Source: Dethiobacter sp. (lineage in GTDB: Bacteria > Bacillota > Dethiobacteria > Dethiobacterales > Dethiobacteraceae). Taken from it: a stretch of 40,279 nt of DNA. The stretch's first letter is position 1. Each line of letters starts with the position of its first letter. Of the stretch, positions 25,140-36,929 are shown one piece after another. A program made the translations under genes and the position numbers. Location of the stretch: positions 1 to 40,279 of the forward strand of contig JAGXRN010000014.1 of the NCBI GenBank assembly GCA_018335875.1. Direction: 5' to 3'. Under the pieces are notes generated by a model. The model was not told the origin of the DNA. It ran no database searches and was given only the letters and a program-made list of their open reading frames with translations.

Positions 25140-27215
25140 TTAATATTTTTGTTTATTAATAATCTCCGCGGCCAGATTTTTGGGCACTTCCCCGTAATGA
25201 CTGAATTCCATGGAGTAAGTGCCGCGTCCCTGGGTACGGGAGCGGAGTTCGGTAGCATAACCGAACATTTCAGCTAAGGGTACCCTGGCACGGATAACCT
25301 GGCTGCCGGCACGCTGCTCAGAGCCCTCTATACGGCCCCGACGTGCATTAACATCGGCTATCACGTCCCCCATGTACTCCTCGCCTATTGTAACTTCCAC
25401 CTTCATCACCGGCTCCAGAAGTTTCGGACTGGCTTTAAGCACACCGCTTTTAAAAGCCATGGAAGCTGCAACCTTAAAGGCTATCTCCGATGAATCCACG
25501 TCATGGTAAGAGCCATCCACAACTGCAACCTTAATGTCAATAACGGGATAGCAGGCCAACACCCCGCTGCACATTGCTTCTTTAACACCGGAGTCAACAG
25601 CCGGGATATACTCCCTGGGAATAACACCGCCTACAATCTTGTTTTCGAAGATATAGCCGCCGCCGGGCTCCAGCGGTTCCAACTCCAGCCAAACATGGCC
25701 GTACTGGCCGCGACCGCCGCTTTGGCGCACAAACTTGCCTTCCACCTTCACCTTGGCGCCGATGGTCTCCTTATAGGCTACCTGCGGCCTGCCCACATTG
25801 GCTCCTACCTTAAATTCACGCAGCAGCCGGTCAATGATTATTTCCAGATGGAGTTCCCCCATACCAGAGATTATTACCTGCCCTGTTTCTTCATCTGTAC
25901 GGGTGCGGAAAGTAGGGTCTTCTTCGCCAAGTTTGGCCAGTGAGATAGACATTTTTTCCTGATCCGCCTTAGTCTTGGGTTCTATGGCCACATCAATGAC
26001 AGGCTCGGGGAAAGTAATATTCTCCAGCAATACCGGGTCGGCCTCGGTACAGAGCGTGTCGCCTGTACTGGTTGCTTTCAGCCCCACAGCAGCCACGATA
26101 TCACCGGTGTACACACCCTCTATGTCCTCACGGTGGTTGGCATGCATACGCAGAATGCGCCCCACTCGTTCGCGCTTCCCCTTGCTGGAATTGAAAACAT
26201 AGGAGCCGCTGCTTAGCATGCCTGAGTAAACGCGAAAATAAGTAAGCTTACCAACATAGGGGTCTGCCATAATTTTAAAAGCCAGTGCTGAAAGGGGCTC
26301 TTTGTCGTCTGCATTGCGGATTACTTCCTCGCCGGTTTCCGGCCTGAACCCGTGCACAGCCGGAACATCCAGAGGAGAAGGCAGAAAGGAAATAACCGCA
26401 TCAAGGAGTGGCTGCACTCCTTTATTCTTATAGGACGAGCCGCACAGCACAGGAACAATTTTAACATCCACAGTTGCCTTGCGCAGGGCAGAGCGTATTT
26501 CTTCCTCGCTCATCTCTTCCCCTTCAAGATAGCGCAGCATCAATTCCTCATCGTATTCGGCGGCAACCTCCCGCAGTTTTTCATGGTACTCAGCCGCCAC
26601 CTCGCGCATATCTTCAGGGATATCAGTTTCATCACCGCGCGTCCCCAGGTCGTCGCCGTAAATAATAGATTTCATACGTATCAGGTCCACAATTCCTTTA
26701 AAATTCTCTTCCACGCCGATTGGCAGCTGGATGGGGACAACATTGGCGCCAAGGCGCTCCCGCATTGATTTTAATACCAGAAAAAAGTCCGCACCTGTAA
26801 TATCCATCTTATTGACATAAGCAATACGCGGCACACCATATTTATCAGCCTGGCGCCACACAGTTTCAGACTGGGGCTCCACACCGCCCTTAGCGCAGAA
26901 TACACCTATGGCACCGTCCAACACACGGAGAGAACGCTCAACTTCCACAGTAAAATCAACGTGCCCGGGCGTGTCGATAATATTTACCACGTGATCGTGC
27001 CAGATTGCCGACGTGGCTGCAGAAGTAATTGTAATTCCGCGCTCCTGCTCCTGAATCATCCAGTCCATTGTTGCGGCGCCGTCGTGGACCTCTCCCAATT
27101 TATGGACACGTCCTGTGTAAAATAAAATACGTTCGGTAGTGGTAGTCTTTCCTGCATCAATATGAGCCATAATGCCGATATTTCTTGTATGTTCCAGGGG
27201 AATAGCGCGTGACAT
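25140..27215 (-). CDS. fusA: Elongation factor G
   Basis: 691 residues, five domains. G1 [10 protein letters not shown]2 RGITI, G3 DTPGHVDF and G4 NKMD are all present in the first 150 residues. Domain IV, which reaches the decoding site, includes the [11 protein letters not shown] segment near residue 500. EF-G drives translocation and, with RRF, ribosome recycling. It lies 28 nt before tuf and 50 nt after rpsG, the standard str order. Confidence 0.98.
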   Translation of the reverse strand: MSRAIPLEHTRNIGIMAHIDAGKTTTTERILFYTGRVHKLGEVHDGAATMDWMIQEQERGITITSAATSAIWHDHVVNIIDTPGHVDFTVEVERSLRVLDGAIGVFCAKGGVEPQSETVWRQADKYGVPRIAYVNKMDITGADFFLVLKSMRERLGANVVPIQLPIGVEENFKGIVDLIRMKSIIYGDDLGTRGDETDIPEDMREVAAEYHEKLREVAAEYDEELMLRYLEGEEMSEEEIRSALRKATVDVKIVPVLCGSSYKNKGVQPLLDAVISFLPSPLDVPAVHGFRPETGEEVIRNADDKEPLSALAFKIMADPYVGKLTYFRVYSGMLSSGSYVFNSSKGKRERVGRILRMHANHREDIEGVYTGDIVAAVGLKATSTGDTLCTEADPVLLENITFPEPVIDVAIEPKTKADQEKMSISLAKLGEEDPTFRTRTDEETGQVIISGMGELHLEIIIDRLLREFKVGANVGRPQVAYKETIGAKVKVEGKFVRQSGGRGQYGHVWLELEPLEPGGGYIFENKIVGGVIPREYIPAVDSGVKEAMCSGVLACYPVIDIKVAVVDGSYHDVDSSEIAFKVAASMAFKSGVLKASPKLLEPVMKVEVTIGEEYMGDVIADVNARRGRIEGSEQRAGSQVIRARVPLAEMFGYATELRSRTQGRGTYSMEFSHYGEVPKNLAAEIINKQKY

Positions 27216-27265
27216 TTAGTCCCCTCCTTTCCTGGAGTTCTGTGTATTGCCCCGGTGAGCGGCTG

Positions 27266-27736
27266 CTACCACCTGTAATGGGCGAAGGCTTTATTAGCTT
27301 CAGCCATACGGTGGGTATCTTCTTTTTTCTTGAAAGCGCCACCACCATTATTTACTGCATCAAGCAGTTCTCCGGCCAGGCGCTGGGCCATTGTTTTTTC
27401 GCCGCGGTCCCTGGAATATTTTACAAGCCAGCGGATAGCCAGGATATTACGGCGGTGAGATGAAACCTCAACAGGTACCTGATAGTTGGCGCCTCCCACG
27501 CGACGGGCCTTTACTTCAAGCACCGGTGCAACATTCTTAACGGCGGCGTCAAAAACTTCAACCGGGTTTTTTCCTGTTTTCTCACGGATAATTTCCATAG
27601 CATCATAAAAAATTGATTGGGCCACACCTTTGTTACCCATCAGCATCAGGTTATTGATAAATTTTGCCACCAGTTTTGAATTATAAAGCGGATCCGGCAG
27701 AATATCGCGTTTGGTAACCGGTCCTTTTCTCGGCAT
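27266..27736 (-). CDS. rpsG: 30S ribosomal protein S7
   Basis: 156 residues. [20 protein letters not shown] at the N-terminus and [20 protein letters not shown] in the middle are characteristic. S7 initiates assembly of the 30S head and contacts E-site tRNA. In E. coli it represses the str operon. Gap to rpsL is 47 nt. Confidence 0.98.
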   Translation of the reverse strand: MPRKGPVTKRDILPDPLYNSKLVAKFINNLMLMGNKGVAQSIFYDAMEIIREKTGKNPVEVFDAAVKNVAPVLEVKARRVGGANYQVPVEVSSHRRNILAIRWLVKYSRDRGEKTMAQRLAGELLDAVNNGGGAFKKKEDTHRMAEANKAFAHYRW

Positions 27737-27783
27737 TTAACAATTCCTCCTTTCAGAAGAAGTCACAAAGCTGTTAAAGATGC

Positions 27784-28158
27784 TTACTTTTTCTTACGCC
27801 GCGAACCATACTTGGAGCGTCCCTGGCGCCTGTTTTCCACACCGGAAGCGTCAAGAGCGCCGCGAACCAGGTGATAACGGACACCGGGCAGGTCTTTGAC
27901 ACGTCCACCGCGGACCAGGACCACCGAGTGCTCCTGCAGATTATGCCCGATACCCGGGATATAGGCTGAGATTTCAACGCCGTTTGTCAGGCGGACGCGA
28001 GCGATTTTTCGCAGTGCTGAATTGGGCTTTTTAGGAGTCGTTGTGGAAACACGTGTACATACACCGCGCTTTTGCGGCGATTCATCCAGGGCAGGGGCGG
28101 TAGATTTCTTAATTACGTCTTGCCTTCCCTTGCGTATAAGCTGGTTTAGCGTAGGCAT
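27784..28158 (-). CDS. rpsL: 30S ribosomal protein S12
   Basis: 124 residues from the ATG at 28158 ([20 protein letters not shown]), which follows GGAGG; the longer frame to 28179 reads through the ribosome-binding site. The decoding-centre loops [19 protein letters not shown] and [20 protein letters not shown] are intact; the two lysines that mutate to streptomycin resistance are unchanged, so this is a wild-type sequence. Confidence 0.98.
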   Translation of the reverse strand: MPTLNQLIRKGRQDVIKKSTAPALDESPQKRGVCTRVSTTTPKKPNSALRKIARVRLTNGVEISAYIPGIGHNLQEHSVVLVRGGRVKDLPGVRYHLVRGALDASGVENRRQGRSKYGSRRKKK

Positions 28159-28194
28159 TGGTCCACCTCCTTCCTCCAATAATTCAACAGGGCC

Positions 28195-28222
28195 TCAGCT
28201 TCCCCATGGCAGGGGAAGCTGA
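28195..28222 (-). promoter_or_regulatory. 11-bp hairpin between the L7Ae-like gene and rpsL
   Basis: TCAGCTTCCCC and GGGGAAGCTGA form a perfect 11-bp stem with a 6-nt loop. It starts 3 nt after the stop codon of the L7Ae-like gene and is followed by GGCCCTGTTG, not a U-run. It may be a processing or mRNA-stability element at the boundary between the rpoBC and str parts of the transcript, or a leaky attenuator. Confidence 0.5.
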
Positions 28223-28225
28223 AAC

Positions 28226-28480
28226 TCAATCTTCACTAACAATTGCGGCTGTGGCTGCTTTTACCTTGATTCCGCAGGCCTTGCCCAACCCTTCCATTTT
28301 CTCCGCAAAACTTACCGGCACGTTCTTTTCCTCGCACATGTCAAGCACAAGACGGAGTACGCGTTCATCGGCATCACGTGCAACAAAAACACGCTTTGCT
28401 TTTCCTGTCTGGACAGCTTTGAGTGTCTGCTTGGTACCTGTCACAATACTCTTGGCCTGCTTTAAGGAATCGAGCTCCAT
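28226..28480 (-). CDS. rplGB: L7Ae/L30e-like ribosomal protein (YbxF/RplGB family)
   Basis: 84 residues from the ATG at 28480, preceded by GGAGG with 8 nt; the open frame continues 13 codons further without a site. Features KQTLKAVQTGKAKRVFVARD, MCEEKNVPVSF and MEGLGKACGIKVKAAT are those of the bacterial L7Ae-like family. YbxF of Bacillus binds K-turn RNA and associates with ribosomes; its precise job is not settled. The position between rpoC and rpsL is conserved in Bacillota. Confidence 0.92.
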   Translation of the reverse strand: MELDSLKQAKSIVTGTKQTLKAVQTGKAKRVFVARDADERVLRLVLDMCEEKNVPVSFAEKMEGLGKACGIKVKAATAAIVSED

Positions 28481-28534
28481 GGTGACGCCTCCGTTGACAA
28501 TCGCTGGTAATAAGCACACTTTGATATTCTACCA

Positions 28535-31500
28535 TTACGGTAACTGCTTGTCAATTGCTAATTTGGTCATGGGCTGCAAAATATGCTCATCCTTATCGGC
28601 AGACAATAAGCCTTCATCCACAGTAACTTCCGGACAGTTTTTGGTGTCAACTGCTTCTCCGTTTAGCGGACTGATACGGATGTTGCGGTAACGGGACATG
28701 CCTGTGCCTGCCGGTACCAGTTTACCGATGATGACATTCTCTTTCAGACCGAGCAGCGGGTCAATCTTACCCTTGATGGCAGCTTCTGTCAGGACGCGTG
28801 TTGTCTCCTGGAATGAAGCTGCAGACAGGAAGGAGTCGGTGGCCAGGGATGCTTTGGTGATGCCAAGGAGCAGCGGCCGGGCCACGGCTGGGTCGCCCCC
28901 TGCCTCTTCAACTTTGGCATTAACTTCCTCAAGCACAAAACCGTCAACAAGGCCCCCGGGTAATAACTCAGTATCGCCCGACTCCTCTACCTTAACCTTC
29001 TTCAGCATCTGCCTGACAATAACTTCAATATGCTTGTCGTTGATATCCACACCCTGCAGGCGGTAAACACGCTGTACTTCGGCGAGAAGGTAAAGCTGAA
29101 CACCGCGCGGCCCTTTGACTTTTAGCAGGTCGTGCGGGTTGATAGAGCCCTCAGTGAGCTCATGGCCTGCTTCTACCACCTCGCCGTCCCTGATTCTAAG
29201 CCTTGCACCATAAGGAATGGAATATGACTTTGTCTCGCCGTGCTCAGGCGTAATCCTGATCTCACGGCGCTGCCGTGTTTCCACCACCTGGACGGTACCG
29301 TCAAACTCTGAGATAACAGCAAGACCCTTTGGTTTGCGCGCTTCAAACAGTTCTTCAACCCGCGGCAGACCCTGTGTGATATCGTCTCCGGCCACACCGC
29401 CGGTATGGAAAGTTCTCATTGTCAGCTGGGTGCCCGGCTCACCAATGGACTGTGCGGCGATGATGCCGACGGCCTCGCCTACATCAACGATGCGTCCGGT
29501 TGCCAGGTTGCGGCCATAGCACTTTACGCAGACACCATGACGGGATTTGCATGTCAATACAGAGCGTATGGATACCTCTTCAATACCCATCTTGATCATG
29601 GACTCGGCAGTGTCGTCGTCGATTAGTTCATTTTTGGCAACCAGCAGATTGCCTGTTTCCCGGTCGAAAATATCCGCCATGGCAAAACGGCCGTTTATAC
29701 GGTCAAGAAGGTCTTCAATTACCTCATTGCCGTCACGAATTTCTGAAACAGCAATCCCCTGAGTGGTGCGGCAGTCAATCTCGCGTACAATCACATCCTG
29801 TGACACATCGACCAGGCGGCGGGTCAGATAGCCGGAGTCGGCCGTCTTAAGCGCCGTGTCTGCCAGGCCTTTACGTGCGCCGTGAGTGGAGATAAAGTAT
29901 TCAAGCACTGTGAGTCCCTCACGGAAGTTGGCTTTAATTGGCAGGTCGATGATACGTCCGGTGGGGTCGGCCATCAGTCCGCGCATCCCGGCCAGCTGCG
30001 TAATTTGCGATATATTGCCCCGCGCCCCTGAATGAGCCATCATATAGATGGGATTGAAGGGATCAAGGGTATGCACCAGTTCGGTTGTAACATCCTCCTT
30101 GGCCTTTGTCCAGACAGAAATAACGCGGTCATAGCGCTCTTCCTCGGTTATAAGGCCACGGCGGAACTGCAGCTCTATCTGCTCTACCTCTTTTTCAGCC
30201 TCAGCAAGAATTGCCTGCTTTTTTTCCGGGATTGTAATATCATCGATAGCTACGGTGATACCAGCCCGTGTAGCGAAAGCAAAACCGCTTTTCTTGATTT
30301 CGTCGAGTATTTCAGCAGTTCGTGTATTGCCGTACTTGCGATAGCACTGAGCTACAATATTGCCCAGGAAAGCTTTTTTTACGGCATCGTTGAGTGGGAG
30401 CGCGCGAATTATCTCAGCGATATCTTTACCCTTCTCCAGGATAAAATCTTCTTCTCTTACAGTGTTGTTAAAGTCGGGATTGTTAATATAGTTAAAGTCG
30501 TCCGGAAACATCTCATTAAAGAGAAGCTTGCCGGCTGTGGTTACCATCAGCTTGCGCCCGGGGCGGCGGCGCAATTCCGGACGCCCGATGAACGGTTTTT
30601 GCTGTGTGGACATGTCTACAGCAATACGGGCGTGCAGGTCGATAATATCCATATTGTAAGCAAGAGTAGCCTCCACGGGAGAGCAAAAAACCTTACCTTC
30701 CCCCTTGGCGCCGGCTTTTTCCGCCGTCAGGTAATAACAGCCCATGACCATGTCCTGGGTGGGAGTTGCCACAGGGCGGCCGTCCTTGGGGTTTAAAATA
30801 TTATGCGCTGAAAGCATAAGCAGCCTGGCTTCAGCCTGTGCCTCGGCGGAAAGGGGTACGTGGACAGCCATTTGGTCGCCGTCAAAGTCGGCATTATAAG
30901 CTGTACAGACCAGCGGGTGTATCTGTATGGCCCTGCCCTCTACCAGGACAGGTTCAAAAGCCTGGATACCGAGCCTGTGCAGTGTGGGCGCGCGGTTTAG
31001 CAGCACGGGGTGATCCCTGATTACCTCTTCCAGCACATCCCATACTTCCGGGCGGACTTTTTCCACCATACGTTTGGCGCTTTTAATATTATGAGCAAAA
31101 CCATCGTTGACCAACCGCTTCATGACAAAAGGCTTGAAAAGTTCAAGCGCCATTTCTTTGGGCAGGCCGCACTGGTAAAGCTTCAGTTCAGGCCCTACCA
31201 CGATCACTGAACGGCCTGAATAGTCTACCCGTTTACCAAGCAGGTTCTGGCGGAAGCGTCCCTGCTTGCCCTTTAACATATCAGAAAGAGATTTAAGAGG
31301 CCTGTTACCGGGACCTGTTACAGGACGCCCACGGCGGCCGTTATCTATGAGCGCATCCACAGCTTCCTGCAGCATGCGCTTTTCATTGCGCACGATTATA
31401 TCAGGCGCACCAAGATCAAGCAGCCTTTTTAAGCGATTGTTTCTGTTAATAACGCGGCGGTAAAGGTCGTTTAAGTCAGAAGTGGCAAACCTTCCACCGT

Positions 31501-32251
31501 CCAGCTGCACCATTGGGCGCAGGTCCGGTGGTATCACAGGGATAACATCAAGTATCATCCAGTACGGCCGGTTACCGGAAGCGCGGAAAGCCTCAGATAC
31601 TTCCAGGCGCCGCACAGCACGGATTTTTTTCTGACCGGTGGCAGTCTTAAGTTCGCCGCGCAGTTCTTTAACCATTTGTTCCAGGTTAATTTCATCAAGC
31701 AGCTTCTTTACAGCTTCAGCACCCATCTCAGCTTTAAAGCCGCGTCCCATCCGGAACAGGTGGTCATATTTCTCACGGTATTCCCTAAATTCCATTTCAG
31801 TAAGCAGCTGCTTCTTAACCAGTCCGGTGTCGCCCGGGTCTATGACCACATAGGCAGCAAAGTAAAGCACCTTCTCCAGCGCACGCGGCGACATATCGAG
31901 CAGGAGGCCCATACGGCTGGGGATACCTTTAAAATACCAGATATGCGAGACGGGTGCTGCCAATTCTATATGGCCCATTCTCTCCCGTCTTACTTTAGCC
32001 CGCGTAACTTCAACTCCGCAGCGGTCGCAGACTATCCCTTTATAGCGAACCCGTTTATACTTGCCGCAGTGGCATTCCCAGTCTTTTTGCGGCCCAAAGA
32101 TTTTTTCGCAGAAAAGCCCATCACGCTCAGGTTTAAGCGTCCTGTAATTGATGGTCTCAGGCTTTTTAACCTCACCGCGTGACCAGTTGCGTATTTGTTC
32201 CGGCGATGCTAAACCAATTTTCAAAGCATCAAAATTATTTACATCCAGCAA
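28535..32251 (-). CDS. rpoC: RNA polymerase subunit beta prime
   Basis: 1238 residues. The zinc ribbon near the N-terminus has C60, C62, C75 and C78. The catalytic [12 protein letters not shown] holds the three aspartates that bind the active-site magnesium. A second zinc site includes the [11 protein letters not shown] segment near residue 900, and the trigger-loop region follows ([16 protein letters not shown]). The start is TTG (32249-32251), eight bases after GGAGG. It lies 48 nt downstream of rpoB. Confidence 0.98.
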   Translation of the reverse strand: MLDVNNFDALKIGLASPEQIRNWSRGEVKKPETINYRTLKPERDGLFCEKIFGPQKDWECHCGKYKRVRYKGIVCDRCGVEVTRAKVRRERMGHIELAAPVSHIWYFKGIPSRMGLLLDMSPRALEKVLYFAAYVVIDPGDTGLVKKQLLTEMEFREYREKYDHLFRMGRGFKAEMGAEAVKKLLDEINLEQMVKELRGELKTATGQKKIRAVRRLEVSEAFRASGNRPYWMILDVIPVIPPDLRPMVQLDGGRFATSDLNDLYRRVINRNNRLKRLLDLGAPDIIVRNEKRMLQEAVDALIDNGRRGRPVTGPGNRPLKSLSDMLKGKQGRFRQNLLGKRVDYSGRSVIVVGPELKLYQCGLPKEMALELFKPFVMKRLVNDGFAHNIKSAKRMVEKVRPEVWDVLEEVIRDHPVLLNRAPTLHRLGIQAFEPVLVEGRAIQIHPLVCTAYNADFDGDQMAVHVPLSAEAQAEARLLMLSAHNILNPKDGRPVATPTQDMVMGCYYLTAEKAGAKGEGKVFCSPVEATLAYNMDIIDLHARIAVDMSTQQKPFIGRPELRRRPGRKLMVTTAGKLLFNEMFPDDFNYINNPDFNNTVREEDFILEKGKDIAEIIRALPLNDAVKKAFLGNIVAQCYRKYGNTRTAEILDEIKKSGFAFATRAGITVAIDDITIPEKKQAILAEAEKEVEQIELQFRRGLITEEERYDRVISVWTKAKEDVTTELVHTLDPFNPIYMMAHSGARGNISQITQLAGMRGLMADPTGRIIDLPIKANFREGLTVLEYFISTHGARKGLADTALKTADSGYLTRRLVDVSQDVIVREIDCRTTQGIAVSEIRDGNEVIEDLLDRINGRFAMADIFDRETGNLLVAKNELIDDDTAESMIKMGIEEVSIRSVLTCKSRHGVCVKCYGRNLATGRIVDVGEAVGIIAAQSIGEPGTQLTMRTFHTGGVAGDDITQGLPRVEELFEARKPKGLAVISEFDGTVQVVETRQRREIRITPEHGETKSYSIPYGARLRIRDGEVVEAGHELTEGSINPHDLLKVKGPRGVQLYLLAEVQRVYRLQGVDINDKHIEVIVRQMLKKVKVEESGDTELLPGGLVDGFVLEEVNAKVEEAGGDPAVARPLLLGITKASLATDSFLSAASFQETTRVLTEAAIKGKIDPLLGLKENVIIGKLVPAGTGMSRYRNIRISPLNGEAVDTKNCPEVTVDEGLLSADKDEHILQPMTKLAIDKQLP

Positions 32252-32299
32252 GCCGACTTCCTCCCTTCATCTGGCTCGTGACGTTTAAAGACAACATGT

Positions 32300-35200
32300 C
32301 TAATAATCATCATCCTCGTCATCTTCAGTATCATCGCTTTCAAAATCAGTGTACAATTTCTTCTTGCGGGGTAAAGCAAAGTCATCATCTTCGTCTTCCT
32401 CAACCTCAAGGTCGTCGTCAAGTTCCAGATCATCGTCAAGTGTCAGTTCCAGATCCTCATCAAGTGTCAGTTCCAGGTCCTCGGCATCGATATCAAGCTC
32501 ATCATCATTTATTTCAATATCTTTAAGCACTTCTTCATGTATTTCGTCCTCGCTCTCTTCGGGGCCGTCAGCAATGAGTTCATCCTCTTCCAAGAGGTCG
32601 ATATCCTCGGTTACCACTCTTCTTTCCCCGTCCTCGGTCCCCTCGATGTTGACGCCAAGATCACGGATTTCAGCGTCCTCTTCGCTGTCCCTGATTTCGA
32701 GCTCGCCTGTTTCTTCAGAGATCACTTTAACATCCATGCAAAGGCTCTGCAGCTCTTTAACCAGTACTTTAAACGACTCGGGTACTCCGGGTTCGGGGAT
32801 ATTTTCCCCCTTGACAATTGCTTCGTACGTCTTAACACGCCCGACAACATCGTCTGATTTAACTGTGAGGATCTCCTGGAGGGTATAGGCTGCACCATAT
32901 GCCTCCAGAGCCCACACTTCCATCTCGCCGAAACGCTGTCCGCCGAATTGCGCTTTCCCTCCCAGGGGTTGCTGTGTAACCAGGGAGTAAGGGCCTGTGG
33001 AACGGGCATGAATCTTGTCATCGACCAAGTGCGCCAATTTAAGCATATATACATAGCCTACTGTAATCTCGTTATCGAAAGGCTGGCCGCTGCGTCCGTC
33101 ATATAAAACAGTCTTTCCGCTTGACGGAAGCCCTGACTGCTCAAATGCTTTAATCACATCTTCCTCACACGCACCGTCAAAAACAGGGGAAGCGATGTGG
33201 ATGCCAAGAGTCTTGGCCGCCCAGCCCAGGTGAGTCTCCAGGATCTGTCCTATATTCATCCTTGATGGAACACCAAGAGGGTTGAGCACAATTTCTACCG
33301 GAGTACCGTCCGGCATAAAGGGCATATCCTCCTCGGGCAGGATGCGGGCTATTACGCCTTTGTTTCCATGACGGCCGGCCATTTTATCGCCCTCTGAGAT
33401 TTTACGCTTCTGTGCCACATAGACACGGACAAGCTGGTTTACACCGGGCGGGAGTTCATCCCCCTGCTCACGGGAAAAGACTTTAACATCCACAACCATG
33501 CCTGCCTCGCCGTGGGGGACACGAAGCGAAGTGTCGCGAACTTCACGGGCTTTTTCGCCGAAAATAGCTCGCAGCAGCCTCTCTTCGGCCGTCAGTTCGG
33601 TTTCCCCCTTGGGAGTGACCTTGCCGACCAGGATATCACCGGCTCTCACCTCTGCGCCGGTACGGACAATGCCCCGCTCATCCAGGTCGCGCAGAGCATC
33701 CTCACCAACATTGGGGATATCACGGGTAATTTCCTCAGGGCCAAGCTTAGTGTCTCTGGCTTCGGACTCGTATTCTTCAATATGGATTGAAGTGAAAACA
33801 TCTTCTCTGATCATTTTTTCACTGAGTAAAATCGCATCCTCATAGTTATAGCCCTCCCAGGGCATAAAAGCTACCAGGATATTACGGCCCAACGCCAGTT
33901 CGCCCTGGTCGGTGGAAGGTCCATCAGCAATAACCTGCCCGTCCCTGACAGTTTGTCCCTTGGAAACTATGGGGCGTTGATTCATGCATGTACCCTGGTT
34001 GGAGCGCTTAAATTTCTGCAGTGTATAAAAGTCAAAGCCACGGGGAAAGTTTTCTCGCGGCTCGCCGGGGAAAATTTCACCCGTCCGTCCGTTAATTAAG
34101 CGGTTTGCCGTGTCGTCACTGTCTTTGCGCCGGATTATTATTGTGTCGGCACTGACAAAAGCCACATCACCGCCGCTTTTGGCACGCACGACAACACCGG
34201 AGTCAAGTGCAGTCTTATATTCCATCCCTGTCCCCACCAGCGGCGCTTCAGTGCGCAAAAGCGGTACTGCCTGCCGCTGCATGTTGGATCCCATCAGCGC
34301 CCTGTTGGCGTCGTCATTTTCCAGAAACGGGATCAGTGCCGTAGCCACAGAGACCAGCTGCTTTGGCGAAACATCCATAAAGTCAATCTCGTCAGGGAGC
34401 CTGATTAAAGTCTCGTGCTTGGAGCGGCAGGTTATTCTCTGACTGAGAAAATGACCTTGCTCGTCAAGCAGGGCATTGGCCTGGGCAACAGTAAAGTTGT
34501 CCTCATCGTCGGCGGTCAGGTATACTATTTCTTCAGTGACCCGTCCGACCTTTTTGTCAACCTTACGGTATGGAGTTTCAATAAAACCATACTCGTTAAT
34601 ACGCGCATAAGTGCTAAGCGACCCTATGAGGCCGATATTTGGGCCTTCAGGTGTCTCAATGGGGCACATCCGGCCATAGTGGGAGTGGTGCACGTCCCGG
34701 ACTTCAAAGCCGGCGCGTTCACGGCTTAAGCCACCGGGGCCCAGGGCACTGAGGCGCCGTTTGTGTGTCAGCTCCGCCAGTGGATTTGTCTGGTCCATAA
34801 ATTGCGACAGCTGGCTTGAACCAAAAAATTCCTTGATTGCCGCAATCACAGGACGAATATTAATCAGTGCCTGCGGTGTGATCGCCTCCACGTCCTGAAT
34901 TGTCATGCGCTCACGTACCACCCGCTCCATACGGGAGAGGCCGATGCGAAACTGATTCTGCAGCAACTCCCCGACACTGCGCAGGCGGCGGTTCCCTAAA
35001 TGGTCGATATCGTCAACGTTGCCCAAATCATCCATCAGATTCAGCAGGTAGCCAATGGCGGCCACAATGTCCTGCCGGGTCAGATGCTTGGTCTGCCTGT
35101 CAATGCGCTCGTTGTTGATAATCACCATTTCCCTGTCGCCAAAAGCTATGCGCAGGCGCGCAACTCCTTTTTCTTCAAACATGCGCGCCATCTCAATGGA

Positions 35201-36124
35201 CACCGTTTCACCGGCCCGGGCAAGAACCTCTTCTCCCTCTTTTGGTGTTACATTTTCTGTGAGTTTGCGGTTTAAGACCCGTGGCACAAATGATAATTTT
35301 TTATTCATTTTATAACGCCCCACGTGGGCAAAATCGTAACGCTTGGGGTCAAAGAAAAGTGATTCAAAAAGAGAACGCGCATTCTCCACGTTTAAAGGCT
35401 CACCGGGACGCAGCCGTTTATAAATCTCCAAAAGTCCCGATTCAAAGGTGTCTGTATGGTCTTTTTCAAGCGTGGCTAAAATGCGGGGGTCATGCTCATA
35501 CAGCCTTAGTATGTCGTTGTTGGAGCCAAAACCGATAGCGCGCAAAAGTACCGTAACAGGAACTTTACGTGTACGGTCCACACGAACATAAATAACATCA
35601 TTTATATCTGTCTCAAATTCCAACCAGGCGCCGCGGTTGGGAATAATGGTGCCGGCATACAGATGCTTGCCGGAAAAATCAATTTGGCTGTTGAAGTAGA
35701 CACCTGGCGAACGAACCAATTGGCTTACAACAACGCGTTCGGCGCCGTTAATGATAAAAGTGCCGTTTTCCGTCATCAGCGGGAAGTCGCCCATGAATAC
35801 TTCCTGCTCCTTAACCTCACCGGTCTCCTTGTTTATCAGGCGCACTCTTACTCGCAGGGGAACGGAATAATTGGCGTCACGTTCCTTGCACTCTTCTACG
35901 GAATACTTGGGCTCCCCCAGGGAATAACCGATAAACTCCAAAACCAGGTTACCGGTAAAATCCTGAATCGGTGAAATCTCGTTGAACATTTCCTGCAGGC
36001 CTTCTTTAAGAAACCACTGGTAAGACGATTGTTGGATCTCAATCAGGTTTGGCAGTTCAAGAACTTCATCGATGCGGGCATAACTGTGACGCTGCCTGTT
36101 TCCGGCTTCTTCGATTCTCAGCAA
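32300..36124 (-). CDS. rpoB: RNA polymerase subunit beta with long acidic C-terminal tail
   Basis: 1274 residues. The rifampicin-binding region is intact ([20 protein letters not shown], then [19 protein letters not shown]), as are the switch and clamp regions ([14 protein letters not shown]). After the usual end of beta (near residue 1135) comes an acidic extension of about 139 residues, rich in D, E and L, with an 8-residue repeat ([16 protein letters not shown]) and a final basic-acidic patch ([10 protein letters not shown]). Bacillus beta is about 1193 residues. The start is TTG at 36122-36124 with AGGAGTGA seven bases upstream. It has its own promoter and a structured leader of about 200 nt. 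Confidence 0.98.
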   Translation of the reverse strand: MLRIEEAGNRQRHSYARIDEVLELPNLIEIQQSSYQWFLKEGLQEMFNEISPIQDFTGNLVLEFIGYSLGEPKYSVEECKERDANYSVPLRVRVRLINKETGEVKEQEVFMGDFPLMTENGTFIINGAERVVVSQLVRSPGVYFNSQIDFSGKHLYAGTIIPNRGAWLEFETDINDVIYVRVDRTRKVPVTVLLRAIGFGSNNDILRLYEHDPRILATLEKDHTDTFESGLLEIYKRLRPGEPLNVENARSLFESLFFDPKRYDFAHVGRYKMNKKLSFVPRVLNRKLTENVTPKEGEEVLARAGETVSIEMARMFEEKGVARLRIAFGDREMVIINNERIDRQTKHLTRQDIVAAIGYLLNLMDDLGNVDDIDHLGNRRLRSVGELLQNQFRIGLSRMERVVRERMTIQDVEAITPQALINIRPVIAAIKEFFGSSQLSQFMDQTNPLAELTHKRRLSALGPGGLSRERAGFEVRDVHHSHYGRMCPIETPEGPNIGLIGSLSTYARINEYGFIETPYRKVDKKVGRVTEEIVYLTADDEDNFTVAQANALLDEQGHFLSQRITCRSKHETLIRLPDEIDFMDVSPKQLVSVATALIPFLENDDANRALMGSNMQRQAVPLLRTEAPLVGTGMEYKTALDSGVVVRAKSGGDVAFVSADTIIIRRKDSDDTANRLINGRTGEIFPGEPRENFPRGFDFYTLQKFKRSNQGTCMNQRPIVSKGQTVRDGQVIADGPSTDQGELALGRNILVAFMPWEGYNYEDAILLSEKMIREDVFTSIHIEEYESEARDTKLGPEEITRDIPNVGEDALRDLDERGIVRTGAEVRAGDILVGKVTPKGETELTAEERLLRAIFGEKAREVRDTSLRVPHGEAGMVVDVKVFSREQGDELPPGVNQLVRVYVAQKRKISEGDKMAGRHGNKGVIARILPEEDMPFMPDGTPVEIVLNPLGVPSRMNIGQILETHLGWAAKTLGIHIASPVFDGACEEDVIKAFEQSGLPSSGKTVLYDGRSGQPFDNEITVGYVYMLKLAHLVDDKIHARSTGPYSLVTQQPLGGKAQFGGQRFGEMEVWALEAYGAAYTLQEILTVKSDDVVGRVKTYEAIVKGENIPEPGVPESFKVLVKELQSLCMDVKVISEETGELEIRDSEEDAEIRDLGVNIEGTEDGERRVVTEDIDLLEEDELIADGPEESEDEIHEEVLKDIEINDDELDIDAEDLELTLDEDLELTLDDDLELDDDLEVEEDEDDDFALPRKKKLYTDFESDDTEDDEDDDY

Positions 36125-36145
36125 TTCGCGCTCACTCCTGTCCCC

Positions 36146-36171
36146 GGAGACTAAAGACCGCTTTAGTCGCC
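36146..36171 (-). promoter_or_regulatory. Hairpin just upstream of the rpoB ribosome-binding site
   Basis: GACTAAAG-cggt-CTTTAGTC is a perfect 8-bp stem with flanking GG/CC pairing. The sequence after it, CTCCGGGGACAGGAG, includes CTCC that can pair with GGAG of the rpoB Shine-Dalgarno. Upstream, ACCGC can pair with the GCGGT of the loop side, an alternative that would break the hairpin. These mutually exclusive folds resemble a translational switch but have not been tested. Confidence 0.45.
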
Positions 36172-36209
36172 GTTTTTATTAGCGGTAATCGGTATTTTAA
36201 AAACAGAAA

Positions 36210-36320
36210 TAACAATGCCTTCATTACGATATTAGTTTTTCCTAAAACAGAAAAGCAATAATATATTCTTTCCCCGGAAAGGTTTGAATATGCATAAATA
36301 TAGTAAAGAAGGCATTGTTA
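36210..36320 (-). repeat. 24-bp inverted repeat at the 5' end of the rpoB leader
   Basis: Positions 36297-36320 and 36210-36233 are inverted copies matching at 22 of 24 positions; 13 outermost pairs (TAACAATGCCTTC / GAAGGCATTGTTA) are perfect. The 63-nt apical part holds a bulged stem ATATT...CTTTC-CGGG-GAAAG-AATAT. The predicted transcription start is about 4 nt upstream, so the mRNA would begin with this structure. It could be a regulatory or protective leader. The TA at both outer ends and the long arms also fit a small IS630/mariner-type MITE. Confidence 0.7.
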
Positions 36321-36331
36321 AGCAGTTTATA

Positions 36332-36360
36332 ATATTATCACAAGTTTTGCCAACTGTCAA
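36332..36360 (-). promoter_or_regulatory. Sigma-A promoter for rpoB-rpoC
   Basis: A perfect TTGACA (36355-36360) lies 17 nt from TAATAT (36332-36337). Transcription would begin near 36324, 200 nt before the rpoB start codon. Together with the upstream terminator it makes rpoBC partly independent of the rplKAJL transcript. The stretch 36361-36467 is A/T-rich and holds nothing else recognisable. Confidence 0.75.
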
Positions 36361-36467
36361 TATATCAACATTAATCTGGCAGTTATTCTGAGTATAATTT
36401 GAAAATTTAATTTTACTTGTCTTTTGTAAAAAGGCTTTCAGCGCCGTAATGGATAAACTCATTTTTA

Positions 36468-36500
36468 AAAACGGCAAAAGGCACCCATTAAAGAGTGCCT
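36468..36500 (-). terminator. Terminator after rplL
   Basis: AGGCACTC-tttaat-GGGTGCCT (8 bp, one G-U pair) is followed by TTTGCCGTTTTT. It lies 18 nt after the rplL stop. A partial terminator at this site is common and sets the ratio of L7/L12 to RNA polymerase. Confidence 0.75.
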
Positions 36501-36518
36501 CAAATAAGCGGGTAGAAG

Positions 36519-36893
36519 TTACTTAACTTCTGCGCTGGCGCCAACCTCAACAAGTTTAGCTTTGAGTGCTTCAGCCTCATCTTTGCTGATTTTTTCTTTT
36601 ACAGCATTGGGCGCACCATCAACTAAGTCCTTTGCTTCTTTCAGGCCAAGGCCGGTAACTTCGCGCACAACTTTAATAACCTGGACTTTTTTGTCACCTG
36701 CGCCGGTGAGGATTACATCAAACTCTGTCTGCTCTTCCTCAACTTTGGTTTCGGCAGCGGCAGGAGCAGCGGCCATGGCCATGGGGGCGGCAGCAGTTAC
36801 ACCAAATTCTTCCTCAAAAGATTTTACCAGCTCTGACAGTTCAAGCACTGTCATCCCTTTCACTATCTCTAGTACTTCAGCTACTTTAGACAT
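36519..36893 (-). CDS. rplL: 50S ribosomal protein L7/L12
   Basis: 124 residues. An N-terminal dimerisation helix pair ([20 protein letters not shown]), an alanine/methionine-rich hinge (about residues 34-50) and the C-terminal domain with the factor-binding helix [15 protein letters not shown] are all present. Multiple copies form the stalk that recruits translational GTPases. Downstream is a terminator. Confidence 0.98.
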   Translation of the reverse strand: MSKVAEVLEIVKGMTVLELSELVKSFEEEFGVTAAAPMAMAAAPAAAETKVEEEQTEFDVILTGAGDKKVQVIKVVREVTGLGLKEAKDLVDGAPNAVKEKISKDEAEALKAKLVEVGASAEVK

Positions 36894-36929
36894 CTAATTT
36901 ATCCTCCTTAAATTTATAATGTAAATTTT

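Noticed and set aside
36232..36477. 81-codon frame in the rplL-rpoB gap
   Set aside because: It runs through the rpoB promoter and the rplL terminator, is A/T-rich low-complexity sequence and has no credible ribosome-binding site.
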